A stretch of DNA of 25,664 nucleotides from a virus, in IMG/VR virus record IMGVR_UViG_3300046000_002432, positions 1 through 25,664 of that record. One strand, given 5' to 3'. Position numbers and translations under genes: made by a program. Under the pieces are notes generated by a model. That model was not told the origin of the DNA. It saw nothing but the letters and a program-made list of their open reading frames with translations, and did no database searches. Of the stretch, positions 15,801 to 23,425 are shown in pieces; within the stretch, counting starts at the first letter, position 1, and the number at the start of each line of letters is the position of its first letter.

Positions 15801-17722
15801 GCGATGACTGGAGTCGTGATCGTCGGAGAACTGCTGACGACAAAGGTCGAACCAGTTCCGGTTTGTGCTGCGATAGAAGTGGCATTGCCGACTGACGTGA
15901 TCACTCCGGTCAGATTTGCATTCTGGACGACCGTGGCCGCAAAGCTGCCGGTGCCGCTGCCTGTCACGCCGCCTGTGAGCGTTATCGTCTGGTCGCCCGT
16001 GTTGGCACCAGACACTGAGGTCGTGCCGGTGACGGCAAGCGTCGGAGTGGATGCGCCAGAGACGACGACGGAATTGACCGAGGTGGGAACGATGGCACCG
16101 AGCGTCAGGCTGATGGCCGGCGTGGTCGTCGAGGTCGCTACGGTGCCGGATACTCCGTTCGCCGTGGTCACCGACACGCTCGTGACGGTCCCGCTGCCTC
16201 CAGCCGCGACGAAGGAAGTGTTCGTGCCGTCGCTTTGGAGCACCTTTCCGCTCGCTCCGACCTGCGACGGAAGCAGCGCATTTAGCGCATCATTCGCGGT
16301 GACCTGACCTGTGCCACCCTTGGCAATCGTGACCGTATCCGAGAGCGTGCTGCCGGCAGCGGTCACCGTGATGGCCGCGGTGCCGTCGAAGTTTACGCCG
16401 TTGATTGCGCGCGCTGTCGCGAGCGCGGTTGCGGTCGATGCCAAGGTAGCGGTCGATGCGTTGCCAGTCAGAGCAGCGGTGATCGTGCCTGCCGTAAAGT
16501 TGCCAGACGCATCACGAGCGACGATAGCGGAAGCCGTATTCGCAGACGCCGCAGTCGTGGCCGAGTTCGAGACCTTCGACGCGGTCGAGATCGTCGCGAG
16601 CTTCGTATCCACAATGGCCGCGCTTGCGTTGATATCAGCGTTGACGATGACGCCCGAACCGATCGCCGTCACAAAAGAACCTGTTCCGCTTCCGGTCACA
16701 TCACCAGTCAGCGTGATGGTCTGATCGCCGGTGTTCGTGCCGCTGATCGCGCTCGTGCCAGTCACTGCCAGCGCCGGCGTCGAGGAACCGGACAGCGTCA
16801 CGGCGTTGACGGTCGTCGGCGTGATCGCACCGAGCGTCAGGCTGATTGCTGGCGTCGTCGTACTGGTTGCAACCGTTCCCGAAACACCGTTTGCGGTCGT
16901 GACGGAAACACTCGTGACGGTCCCAGAGCCACCGCCGCCGCCTGTTGCGGTGATCGTGATCGAGCCGGGCGCATTCGCAATCGTGACACCAGAGCCAGCG
17001 GTCAGCGTCGCCTTCGCGAAATCTCCGTTTGAGCCGATGAGCAACTGCCCATCGGTTGACGCTCCGACCAGATCGAGAATCGAAGTCACGCCACCTCCAC
17101 CGCTGCCAGTTCCACGCGCTGCGCTCAGAGTCCACGCAGATGTCGTTCGCGATGGCTTCTCTTTATTGTCATCCGTGTTCGAGACGTAGGAATCTCCATT
17201 GTATGCGACAAGGTCGAGGCGCTGGTATCTTTCGCTCGCCTGCCACTTGCCTCGCGGGTTCAGACCTTTCGGCTCGGCAAATTCTTTTCGCAGTTGGTCA
17301 ATTTCTCCAGCTCGCGGAAAACGTGAAAGCTCGTCGAGGACGATTGATTTTACCTTGGACGGAATCTCCATTGCCGCCGCAGCGATCAAGTCTTTCGCCT
17401 GCTGTTCGATTTCCTTCGTCTTGTTTTTTTCCGCCAGCAGCACCGAGTATTTTGCGGCCGTGGTTCGTTCCAGATTGCGAAGCAGTTCGTCAACTTTTTC
17501 GGTCAGATTGATTTCAATGGAATCTGCCAACTCGCCTGATTTGTTTTTCGCAAATTCCTCAAGCTCGCTGCGAAGTTGCGGCTCGATCACCTCGAGGTTT
17601 TTTTCAATTTCGTCCGTCAGAAATTGCCGCATCTGCGGAAGCTGCTCGACGAGTTCTTTCAACTCGGTCCGCTGAATTAGAGCCAGTTCAACCAGACGTT
17701 CGATTTTGAGTTGGGTATCCAT
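12887..17722 (-). CDS. giant modular tail fibre / receptor-binding protein
   Basis: The protein has 1,611 residues from ATG 17722; a TTG at 17737 overlapping the portal stop is an alternative. Residues 1-145 are charged and coiled-coil-like. Residues about 152-195 ('GLNPRGKWQASERYQRLDLV', 'GDSYVS') resemble a small carbohydrate-binding module. Residues about 200-1000 are Ser/Thr/Gly/Ala-rich fibre modules with 'IAKGGTG', 'TNTGDQTITLTGDVTGSGTG' and 'ALGTPSALVGTNITGTAAGL', many repeated. Residues about 1005-1110 form a 'VTLPDATTVTVG' beta module, and 1125-1611 contain roughly eight imperfect 45-60-residue beta repeats, probably a beta-propeller tip. The downstream third is visibly A/T-richer. 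The gene lies between portal and protease, not next to J. Its role is inferred to be host-surface adhesion. Confidence 0.85.
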   Translation of the reverse strand: MDTQLKIERLVELALIQRTELKELVEQLPQMRQFLTDEIEKNLEVIEPQLRSELEEFAKNKSGELADSIEINLTEKVDELLRNLERTTAAKYSVLLAEKNKTKEIEQQAKDLIAAAAMEIPSKVKSIVLDELSRFPRAGEIDQLRKEFAEPKGLNPRGKWQASERYQRLDLVAYNGDSYVSNTDDNKEKPSRTTSAWTLSAARGTGSGGGGVTSILDLVGASTDGQLLIGSNGDFAKATLTAGSGVTIANAPGSITITATGGGGGSGTVTSVSVTTANGVSGTVATSTTTPAISLTLGAITPTTVNAVTLSGSSTPALAVTGTSAISGTNTGDQTITLTGDVTGSGTGSFVTAIGSGVIVNADINASAAIVDTKLATISTASKVSNSATTAASANTASAIVARDASGNFTAGTITAALTGNASTATLASTATALATARAINGVNFDGTAAITVTAAGSTLSDTVTIAKGGTGQVTANDALNALLPSQVGASGKVLQSDGTNTSFVAAGGSGTVTSVSVTTANGVSGTVATSTTTPAISLTLGAIVPTSVNSVVVSGASTPTLAVTGTTSVSGANTGDQTITLTGGVTGSGTGSFAATVVQNANLTGVITSVGNATSIAAQTGTGSTFVVSSSPTITTPVIAQINDASTNATLKLASIASAVNQVTIENSATGNAVHIRATGTDASVGLHLVAKGASGYVNVNDSVDETKRVMFNASGGATNTRTMLSSTQTVDRTLSLPDATDTLVGKATTDTLTNKSIDLATNTVTATSAQLATAISDETGSGSLVFATSPTLVTPALGTPSALVGTNITGTAAGLTAGNVTTNANLTGDVSSVGNATAIAAGVIVNADINASAAIADTKLDTISTALKVSNSATTAASANTASAIVARDASGNFTAGTITANLTGNASGSSGSTTGNAATATALATARAINGVNFDGTAAITVTAAGSTLSDTVTVAKGGTGTTTLTANNVLLGNGTSAVQFVAPGTTGNVLTSNGTTWSSSTPSGGGISSTGATITTNTTLTAASPGYQPIAMTALGKSVTLPDATTVTVGSPKFYLNNASGGYPVGIRNSAGTLLMAIAAGGTAFCSCQDVSTAAGVWNITGDQLEPGLITIDSTFSSTYAGTRYLPFLAFDSNKSLHFLALSSGFAAVAVDNTTGAVGTPVTVSATASMVPRSVFLITSTTAIVFYSSSTGTLIGVVISLSGATTLTIGTPSSTLTDTGVGVEDFFGAPKIAQLAATLYLVSWATATGAGNTSVAAFQVSGGTTVNLGSAVNIIATNNVVDSTTTYPLTATTGLVIYMSGAAAPYTISAVVVSVTNANPPVCTVATSTAGGTRLTAGPVASCLLSTTKALIAPDTNDTITGAQAFTISGTTVTVGAVLTVETIAGLSPNLSYAATIGSYNRYKPILFPLTATTVLFSYFNLTSVSRAVILTESAGTVTAGTILFNSISTAGSGSRGAGAILPQGTSDFISVMESVTVTTSVYELALVPHKISGTTITSGALKTNLSIVNSAISSFRSVRLSSGDYVFTSNFNNAAAGGSGVIVLRSNGDYFYDRGFISTPSQLIAQYPIPAVASNRVIFLGQASRGSTVNSASTYQMRLLNIEIAA
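14834..15196 (-). repeat. tail-fibre repeat II, copy b
   Basis: Encodes 'AGVIVNADINASAAIADTKL' through 'TARAINGVNFDGTAAITV' to 'VAKGGTG', 121 residues. It is paralogous to 16307-16657, with diverged codons but a nearly identical protein. Confidence 0.85.
15941..16195 (-). repeat. tail-fibre repeat I, copy b
   Basis: Second copy of the block at 16673-16927. It has the same first 35 residues and the same 'NTGDQTITLTG..TGSGTGSF' end, with several substitutions between ('TPTTVNAVTLSG' versus 'VPTSVNSVVVSG'). Confidence 0.85.
16307..16657 (-). repeat. tail-fibre repeat II, copy a
   Basis: Encodes 'SGVIVNADINASAAIVDTKL' through 'TARAINGVNFDGTAAITV' to 'IAKGGTG', 117 residues. It matches copy b at 14834-15196 almost residue for residue except for a short length difference in the middle ('STATLASTATALA' versus a longer Ser/Gly-rich stretch). 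Confidence 0.85.
16673..16927 (-). repeat. tail-fibre repeat I, copy a
   Basis: Encodes an 85-residue block starting 'SGTVTSVSVTTANGVSGT' and ending 'GDVTGSGTGSF'. Its first 35 residues are identical to copy b at 15941-16195, but about a fifth of the bases differ, nearly all at synonymous positions. One serine is AGT here and TCG in copy b. Confidence 0.85.
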
Positions 17723-17733
17723 CGATGAATTTA

Positions 17734-19836
17734 TCAATTCGATTTCTCAGCCTGAGTCGAACCGTCAGGAGTTGATGTGGCCGGCCTCGAAAAGTTGATA
17801 AGTTCTGCGATGCGACTGGCTTCTTTGACTTGATCAGCCTGCACGTCGAGTCGCTCGACGATTTTGGTCGCCCACGAGTAACCCGCGTCTCCGCCCCAGC
17901 CCATCCACGCCTGCCATCCGCGACCCTGCTCGCTCCACGTCTCGCCCTTTTTATCGACCTCGTGACGATCAAAGAATGCCTTCATGCGCTTCACGGTATC
18001 GACTGAGAGCGGACGCTTGTTCATGATGTCGCGCGCTCGTGCGATTCCGACGCTGGTCATTCCGCGCTGAGACGGTGGCTTTGATGCGCGCACCTCGAGC
18101 GAGCGTTTTGCATTCTGCACCATCGCATCGGTCGGAATGTAACTGTCGATTTCAAAATTGATGGTCACGCAGTTCTCTTCGAGCGCACCGTTTTCTTTCG
18201 GCGAGTTGGACGCGCCGGCTGAATCATCGCTCGGCACGGCGTCGCTAGGTGCAACGCTGCTGCTCGATGCCACTTGTGCTGCTGCCGCTGCCGCGCCGAC
18301 GTTGTCGCCTGCCGCTGCCGCTGCTGCTGGAGTTGACGGAAGCGAATTCGTCACGAGACGGATCGAAGTTTCTGGCACTCCGTATTTCGACGAGAGTTCC
18401 TTGATGAAGCTCGCCTCGATTGCGATCTGCTCCAGCCGCGAGAAAGCGTCGGTGCCTTCTTCGCTGGCAATCTCTGCCAAGCTCTTTGCGCCTTGCCGAT
18501 TCTCGTTCAAGTTCGCCGCAGATTCGCGACCGACGTCGATCGAGAGCTTAGCCGGAAATCTCCACTCGCCGGCAGTCGCTCGGCGCAGTGCCTGCACCAT
18601 TGTCTCGCCGGCCTTCAGACTCGGCGCCGTCAATTCTCCGCGAGCGATTGCGTCGATCAGGACTGCGTTTTTGATCGGGTCGAGAACCTTGTCCACGAGC
18701 ACGCCCTGATGACGCGTGAACACGCGATCAGCCGCAGCGAATTCTGCGCGCACGCTTGGACCTTGGTAACCTTGCGATCCGAAGAGCACCGCCTGCGGAA
18801 TGCCGACTGCCAGAGAAATCTCGTGCATCAGATGCTGCACGAATCCTGTGAACGCCTGCGATGGTCGCGACGGCATCACCTCGATCTTGTCGGCGTTTCC
18901 GAAGTAACGAATCATGCCGACTTCGCTGAGTTCGTTCTGCTGCTGCTGTCCGTTGCCTAGCGTAACCGCTGGATTAGGAGTGAAAAGATTGCGTGGATTC
19001 GCCGTGCCACGATCCGAAAATACAAGTGCGGCCTGCTGCGACGCAAAGCGCACGCCAGCTTTTTCAGCTTCGAGAATTTCATAAAGCGAGCGAGCCGTGC
19101 GAATGCCCGAATGAAAGTCGGTCACGCCGCGATATTGATCGACTCGGAACGGGTCAAAGTAGTGACAGAAATTTGCAGCCGGCACGTCCTCTGGGTCGAA
19201 GTAAATGCCAGAGCGGTCCACGCGAAAAATCCTGTATGCAATCGGCTGACCGTAATCGTTAGTGAAAATGCCCTGATAATAATTCTGCGAGATGTCCGTC
19301 TGATTGTTTGGATTCCCGATGCGAGTCGCTGGCACCAGCTGAATCTTCAGACCTTCGCCGGCGCGCCGAATTACGAATCCGCAATCGCCATCTACCGGAC
19401 GTTCCTCTGCCGCAAGCTGGATCAACTTCTTGAAACTGTGCCTGCCGGTAACGTCCGCGCTTTTGCACCACGCGTGGAAGTATTCGGACACCTCCGCGTT
19501 GTATTCGCGGTCACCAGTCATCGGCGAATACTCGGTCGGCGTGAGATTGATGCCGAACACACGAGACGACGCGCGAATCTCAGGCACGTTCTCGACCAGA
19601 TCGCGAGCCTCCCACATCATGATGATGCGGTCGCGAACTGTCTGCGGTGACTCGCTGACCTGTCCGTATTGCTTCGGATTGTAGAGTCGATTAGTCCTCG
19701 CCGCGTTATACTCGAAGAGCGCCTTCGTCACGCGCGACTCCAGCCGGCTCAATCCCCACGACGGCGCGACGTTGTCGATGGCTTTATCCAGCCACGTTTT
19801 GTTTGCGACAATTTGCGACGGGTCGAAGGTTTCCAT
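17734..19836 (-). CDS. portal protein, lambda gpB-like, with extra C-terminal domain
   Basis: This 700-residue protein starts at ATG 19836, two bases after the gpW-like stop. The first 500 residues have lambda-type portal features: 'YNAARTNRLYNPKQYGQVSE' near residue 43, 'RASSRVFGINLTPTEYSPMT', 'DGDCGFVIRRAGEGLKIQLV', 'VGIPQAVLFGSQGYQGPSVR' and a stretch of Q/N before 'LSEVGMIRYFGNADKIEVMP'. Portals form the dodecameric DNA gate at one capsid vertex. Residues about 498-552 are a low-complexity Ala/Ser/Pro linker. Residues 553-700 hold an additional conserved-looking domain with 'PPSQRGMTSVGIARARDIMN', 'FFDRHEVDKKGE' and 'AWMGWGGDAGYSWATKI'. Lambda gpB (533 aa) lacks that domain. I recognise the motif as recurrent in phage head proteins but know no function. 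Confidence 0.88.
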   Translation of the reverse strand: METFDPSQIVANKTWLDKAIDNVAPSWGLSRLESRVTKALFEYNAARTNRLYNPKQYGQVSESPQTVRDRIIMMWEARDLVENVPEIRASSRVFGINLTPTEYSPMTGDREYNAEVSEYFHAWCKSADVTGRHSFKKLIQLAAEERPVDGDCGFVIRRAGEGLKIQLVPATRIGNPNNQTDISQNYYQGIFTNDYGQPIAYRIFRVDRSGIYFDPEDVPAANFCHYFDPFRVDQYRGVTDFHSGIRTARSLYEILEAEKAGVRFASQQAALVFSDRGTANPRNLFTPNPAVTLGNGQQQQNELSEVGMIRYFGNADKIEVMPSRPSQAFTGFVQHLMHEISLAVGIPQAVLFGSQGYQGPSVRAEFAAADRVFTRHQGVLVDKVLDPIKNAVLIDAIARGELTAPSLKAGETMVQALRRATAGEWRFPAKLSIDVGRESAANLNENRQGAKSLAEIASEEGTDAFSRLEQIAIEASFIKELSSKYGVPETSIRLVTNSLPSTPAAAAAAGDNVGAAAAAAQVASSSSVAPSDAVPSDDSAGASNSPKENGALEENCVTINFEIDSYIPTDAMVQNAKRSLEVRASKPPSQRGMTSVGIARARDIMNKRPLSVDTVKRMKAFFDRHEVDKKGETWSEQGRGWQAWMGWGGDAGYSWATKIVERLDVQADQVKEASRIAELINFSRPATSTPDGSTQAEKSN

Positions 19837-19838
19837 TT

Positions 19839-20078
19839 TCAGTTTCCGTTAAAGCTGACGAACGTGACGTCTGGAGCATTGCCAGCGACCACATCGAGCG
19901 CGCTCGTGATCTGTCCGAGCATCCGATTGAGCGCAGTCAGGTCGGCGCGCGTCACGCTTTTGCCGTTCAGCGAATAGCTGGAATTGAGCAAGACGGCTTG
20001 AATCGCGTCCAGCGTCTTCGTCTTCAGCGTTTGCAGCGTTGCCGAATCGAGGTCTTGAAACGGATTGTCATTGGCCAT
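19839..20078 (-). CDS. head-tail joining protein, gpW-like
   Basis: This 79-residue protein starts at ATG 20078. Sequence 'LDSATLQTLKTKTLDAIQAV' gives a helix, 'LNSSYSLNGKSVTRADLTAL' a beta hairpin, and 'NRMLGQITSALDVVAGN' a second helix. Helix-hairpin-helix in about 70 residues is the gpW fold. GpW adds to the portal after DNA packaging and prepares the site for FII and the tail. Placement between the large terminase and portal genes is exactly that of lambda W. The final residues 'DVTFVSFNGN' are probably a flexible tail. Confidence 0.82.
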   Translation of the reverse strand: MANDNPFQDLDSATLQTLKTKTLDAIQAVLLNSSYSLNGKSVTRADLTALNRMLGQITSALDVVAGNAPDVTFVSFNGN

Positions 20079-20093
20079 CTACACCGAGCGAAT

Positions 20094-20106
20094 CGTCAAA
20101 TTGACG
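20094..20106. repeat. short inverted repeat between large terminase and gpW genes
   Basis: CGTCAA-A-TTGACG is a 6-bp perfect inverted repeat with a single-base spacer in the 38-bp gap. The same half-sites, one base longer and further apart, occur at 25580-25600 over the candidate promoter. No -10 box follows at proper spacing, so it is not scored as a promoter. Confidence 0.4.
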
Positions 20107-20116
20107 ACGAGAGCAA

Positions 20117-21910
20117 CTAGGCGACGGCCTGCGGAACGTGATAGCGAATCAGACCTGCAATCGTTGCCACGCAAAGCATCATCGCGGACGTGTCCAGACC
20201 GTGATTCGGCGCATTGCTTTTGACCTCGCGCCACTCCCAGACGCCGGTTCGCACCTCGACCTTGTGCTCGCCTCGGATGTGTTCGAGGTAGATCGGATTC
20301 ACGTCTGCCGGCAATTCCCACTTCAGATCGCCTCGGCCTTCGAGAGCAGATGAAAGCACGTCTTTGAAGTAGTCGCCGGACCAGTTGTAAAAATAGACGT
20401 CTCCGCCTCGGTAGTCGCTGACCTGCGGATCGGAGAATGGATAGTTCACGAGCTGACCGGTGTTCTCATCTCGAAGCGGCCACGTCCTGCGAGCGAAACC
20501 TTTCATCGAGCGCCAGCCAAAGTCCGCTGAATCGCGGTCCACGTCGCTCGGTCGGTATCCTCGGTCCTGCGCGACGCATCCATCGGAGACCTTGAGCCGG
20601 TGCTGGAGCGCTCGAAGCTGGTCGCGCGTGTCTACTCTTCCAAAATAAAGCTGACGGTAGCGCGGACCTTCTGACGTTGAGAACGCGCCGACCTCGACCC
20701 ACCAGTGATCCTGCTGACGGTCGATGGTCATAAATCGTCCGACCTCGTTCGGTATCTCCTCGGCGCCGGCGTAGTCGGTGACCTTGTAATCTGATTTCCC
20801 GAGGAAGATGTTGACCACCTTTTTCTCGACGATCCACGGCAGCGCTTCACGCTTCGTTTTGAATTCTTGGCGCAGTCGGTCGTCGCCGGTGCGCTGCGCG
20901 TGATTCTCGGCCTGCACGAACTCCTCGACCAGCATCCGCATCGGTCGAGCGACCAGTGCCTCGACGCGAAATGACTGCACCTCCTTGGGCGCAGTTGGAT
21001 TTTGCGGAACGTAGATTCCTGTGCGTTTCCACGCCTCGCGCGTCGTGTCCGCATCTGGACTCTCATGACCGCAATGGATGCAGCGGAATCGGCAGGAATC
21101 GACTGCCTTGGCTACGTCCCAAGTGTCATCGTCCCGCTTCGCGGTGCGGTCCCAAACGACGCCGGCGTATTTGCCTGCCTCGGTCGTGGTCTGCGCGAAT
21201 TGGATCGGATGAATCTTGGCGCACGACGGACACTTCGCCGACCACTCCTGCTGGTTCCCGGTGCGGTAGCTCGTGTCCTCCACGTTGCCGGTCTCGGCGT
21301 CCATGATCGGAGCTTGGCTGATGTTGTAAATCTTCGACCGTCCGACCTCCTCGAACTTGGAAACGCGAGCGATCGCGTGCGCGTATATCTCCTGCCAGCG
21401 CGGAAGCCAAATCTCGTCATTGACCTTGTAGCGGATCGACTGCGACTGCTGCGAAGAAAGCGACGCAGCGTTCATCACGAGGAAGAATCCGCCGAAGTAA
21501 ATCTCGGTGGTCATCCGCTGAGGACCAGCACGCGGAAGCATCGCGGCAACTGGTCTGCATCGCTCCATCAACGGATTCAGCCGCGACTTCGCGTGCCGCT
21601 CGACCATCTCCTCGGTCTGCATGGTCCACGAGATCGGACCAGCGTCATTCGCGATGAGCCACGGAATCCAGATATCGGCGACGAGCGTGCCGCCGATCTG
21701 CACGGCCTTGCGGAAATGCACGCGACGCACCAGCGGATTTTGGAGTGCGTCGAATATCGGAATCAGCCAAGGCGTGATCCTCGCGTTGAACGGTCCCGGC
21801 GTTGCGTAGGATTCCGGCAGCGTGATGTGCTTGCGCGCCCACTCGTAGATCGGCGAGCGGTCTGGCTGCGGCAGGCGCAGCTTGGAAAGCAATGCGTCCT
21901 GCGCAGTCAT
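20117..21910 (-). CDS. terL: terminase large subunit (GpA family)
   Basis: This 597-residue protein starts at ATG 21910, two bases after the ParB-like gene stop. The N-terminal ATPase has 'WARKHITLPESYATPGPFNA', a GpA-type variant Walker A 'RKAVQIGGT' (67-75) and Walker B 'YKVNDE' (161-166). A zinc-ribbon insertion is marked by CPSC (227-230) and CIHC (277-280). The C-terminal nuclease shows 'FMTIDRQQDHWWVEVGAF' (Asp397) and 'CVAQDRGYRPSD' (Asp449) as likely metal ligands. GpA-type terminases cut concatemeric DNA and pump it through the portal; the type suggests defined-end (cos-type) packaging, though that is not proven here. Motif content and length (lambda gpA 641 aa) give high confidence. 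Confidence 0.93.
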   Translation of the reverse strand: MTAQDALLSKLRLPQPDRSPIYEWARKHITLPESYATPGPFNARITPWLIPIFDALQNPLVRRVHFRKAVQIGGTLVADIWIPWLIANDAGPISWTMQTEEMVERHAKSRLNPLMERCRPVAAMLPRAGPQRMTTEIYFGGFFLVMNAASLSSQQSQSIRYKVNDEIWLPRWQEIYAHAIARVSKFEEVGRSKIYNISQAPIMDAETGNVEDTSYRTGNQQEWSAKCPSCAKIHPIQFAQTTTEAGKYAGVVWDRTAKRDDDTWDVAKAVDSCRFRCIHCGHESPDADTTREAWKRTGIYVPQNPTAPKEVQSFRVEALVARPMRMLVEEFVQAENHAQRTGDDRLRQEFKTKREALPWIVEKKVVNIFLGKSDYKVTDYAGAEEIPNEVGRFMTIDRQQDHWWVEVGAFSTSEGPRYRQLYFGRVDTRDQLRALQHRLKVSDGCVAQDRGYRPSDVDRDSADFGWRSMKGFARRTWPLRDENTGQLVNYPFSDPQVSDYRGGDVYFYNWSGDYFKDVLSSALEGRGDLKWELPADVNPIYLEHIRGEHKVEVRTGVWEWREVKSNAPNHGLDTSAMMLCVATIAGLIRYHVPQAVA

Positions 21911-21912
21911 AT

Positions 21913-22740
21913 TTAACCGACTAAGCTCGGGAACTCCTCATCGACCGAAACCTTCAGCACGCCGAGTGTTTTGTTCTGCAAAAAGTTTTTGAACGCTTTG
22001 ATCGTCAGCGCGAATAAATGACCTTTCGTCATTCGCGTTCTGCTGCCTCGCGAAGCGATGAGTCGATTGCGTAGCAATGTCGCGGACGAATTTTCTCCAC
22101 CTTCAAAAAGATTTTGAAGAAACATTTGCGCTGCATTCTTCTGACCGATGTTGCTTCCCAAAACGTAAATTGCTCCTGCAATGGATTGCGGAACGATTCT
22201 TGTTTTCATGTAGAGACCGGTGGAAAAACGTGCCGCCTCTGAAAGCAATTCCTCGTTGTCGATGCAATAGTCGATGAGTTGGACTTGGGTCGGAGAAGTT
22301 CCTTGTTTGTTCTTCGACATATCCGCTGCGGTTCGCGAGGAGGACCGAATTTGATTTTGGTCATACGCTTGAACCCATCGTGCGATTGAAGGAATGACTT
22401 TGCAGTATTCGATGTTCCCTAATCCGTCGCCGACCGTGCGCTTCAGTCCAGCGTCGATGACCTTGTAAAGCTCTTGGTCGGTGCTCTCCATCACGATGAA
22501 ATTGTGAGATGTTCCAGATGCAACAACTGCTTCGAGCCGATGTTGTCCGTTCGCTACTTTTCCCATGATGCGCAAAATTGCATCGCAAGAAAGCCTCCAT
22601 CGTCCTGCTGCCATATCGGCTGTGAGACGCTTGCCGTAATTCGGCCTGACTACCCGTTGACCTTCCCACCTGTTGTTGAGCCACTCGGTAGCAATGGCAG
22701 GCGTGATGTTCATAATTTCCACTCGTGCGTTGATCTTCAT
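21913..22740 (-). CDS. ParB/sulfiredoxin-superfamily phage protein
   Basis: This 275-residue protein starts at ATG 22740; a second ATG ten codons in is also possible. The first 80 residues match a phage-borne ParB-like domain: 'ITPAIATEWLNNR', 'NYGKRLTADMAAGRW', then the key 'GKVANGQHRLEAVVASG' (NGQHRL replacing the ParB GxxR-type box) and 'FIVMESTDQELYKVIDAGLK'. The remainder is helical, with no recognised domain. The usual partners of this fold bind nucleotides or cut DNA, but the specific activity of this subfamily is not known to me. The gene separates the small and large terminase genes, which are adjacent in lambda, and is noticeably A/T-richer than both, so it looks like an inserted cargo gene. 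Confidence 0.7.
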   Translation of the reverse strand: MKINARVEIMNITPAIATEWLNNRWEGQRVVRPNYGKRLTADMAAGRWRLSCDAILRIMGKVANGQHRLEAVVASGTSHNFIVMESTDQELYKVIDAGLKRTVGDGLGNIEYCKVIPSIARWVQAYDQNQIRSSSRTAADMSKNKQGTSPTQVQLIDYCIDNEELLSEAARFSTGLYMKTRIVPQSIAGAIYVLGSNIGQKNAAQMFLQNLFEGGENSSATLLRNRLIASRGSRTRMTKGHLFALTIKAFKNFLQNKTLGVLKVSVDEEFPSLVG

Positions 22741-22780
22741 TTTCGTCGTTGGTTATGTTGTTTTTTTCTGAGCCTAAATT

Positions 22781-23425
22781 TTAAGAAAGCGCATCCGCTT
22801 GTCTCGACTGCGCCAGCGCCTCGGTCTCGAACTTCGCGATGTTCGCGTTGATGACCTCGCGGATTTCTTCGAGGATCACGGCACCTTCGACGTTCGCCTC
22901 GGCAGCGTTCTTGCCGACGACGCGCGGACCTAGCTCGACCTCCAGCTTCAGCCGCAGGAGCAGGTCGAGCTTCTGACCCAGCGTGACCAGCATCGCCTCG
23001 ACCACGTCCCGGTCGATCACGTCGCCGGCCTCGCGTTCGTTCTTTGCGCGCGCCAGCCGGATCTGCTCGCGCATCAGTTCCGCTTTCAGGTCGGCAAGGT
23101 TCTTCGTGGCCGTGTCCTTGCCGATCACGTTGTCCGCGCAGAACTGCTGCCACGCTGTTAAGTTTTCGCGATGCCCGTCCTCGTGCTTTTTCGGCGCATC
23201 AGGGAAGCGGTTGCGGGCGTCGTAGATCGCTTGGCGCGACAAGCCGAGTTCTTTTGCCAGCGTGGTCGTGTCCTTCACCCAGCCGTCGAGCTGACCAGAT
23301 TGGAAATCGTTCAGCGCTTTGCGCTCGGAGGTCGTCAGCGTCTTGCCGGCCTTCAGCTTCGTCGCGATGTTCGAGACATTGCGGCGAGCTAAGATTTCAG
23401 CGGCTGACTGCGCTGGGTCGGTCAT
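22781..23425 (-). CDS. terminase small subunit (Nu1-like)
   Basis: This 214-residue protein starts at ATG 23425 in an ATGA overlap with the methyltransferase gene. A winged-helix DNA-binding region is seen near residues 50-80: 'VKDTTTLAKELGLSRQAIYD' followed by 'ARNRFPDAPKKHEDGHRENL'. The helical C-terminal half 'DLKAELMREQIRLARAKNER' and 'DVIDRDVVEAMLVTLGQKLD' is typical of Nu1/small terminases and probably mediates oligomerisation and contact with the large subunit. Small terminases recognise the packaging site and regulate the motor. It lies upstream of the large subunit gene with one inserted gene between. Confidence 0.83.
   Translation of the reverse strand: MTDPAQSAAEILARRNVSNIATKLKAGKTLTTSERKALNDFQSGQLDGWVKDTTTLAKELGLSRQAIYDARNRFPDAPKKHEDGHRENLTAWQQFCADNVIGKDTATKNLADLKAELMREQIRLARAKNEREAGDVIDRDVVEAMLVTLGQKLDLLLRLKLEVELGPRVVGKNAAEANVEGAVILEEIREVINANIAKFETEALAQSRQADALS

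Noticed and set aside
14808-17189. Several Val/Ala-rich plus-strand frames opposite the tail fibre gene
   Set aside because: They are low-complexity mirror products of the repeated Thr/Ser/Gly codons of the fibre; there is no start context and no domain.
21002-21916. 304-codon plus-strand frame opposite the large terminase
   Set aside because: The terminase on the minus strand has ATPase and nuclease motifs; the antisense product is an Arg/Leu/Asp-rich shadow.
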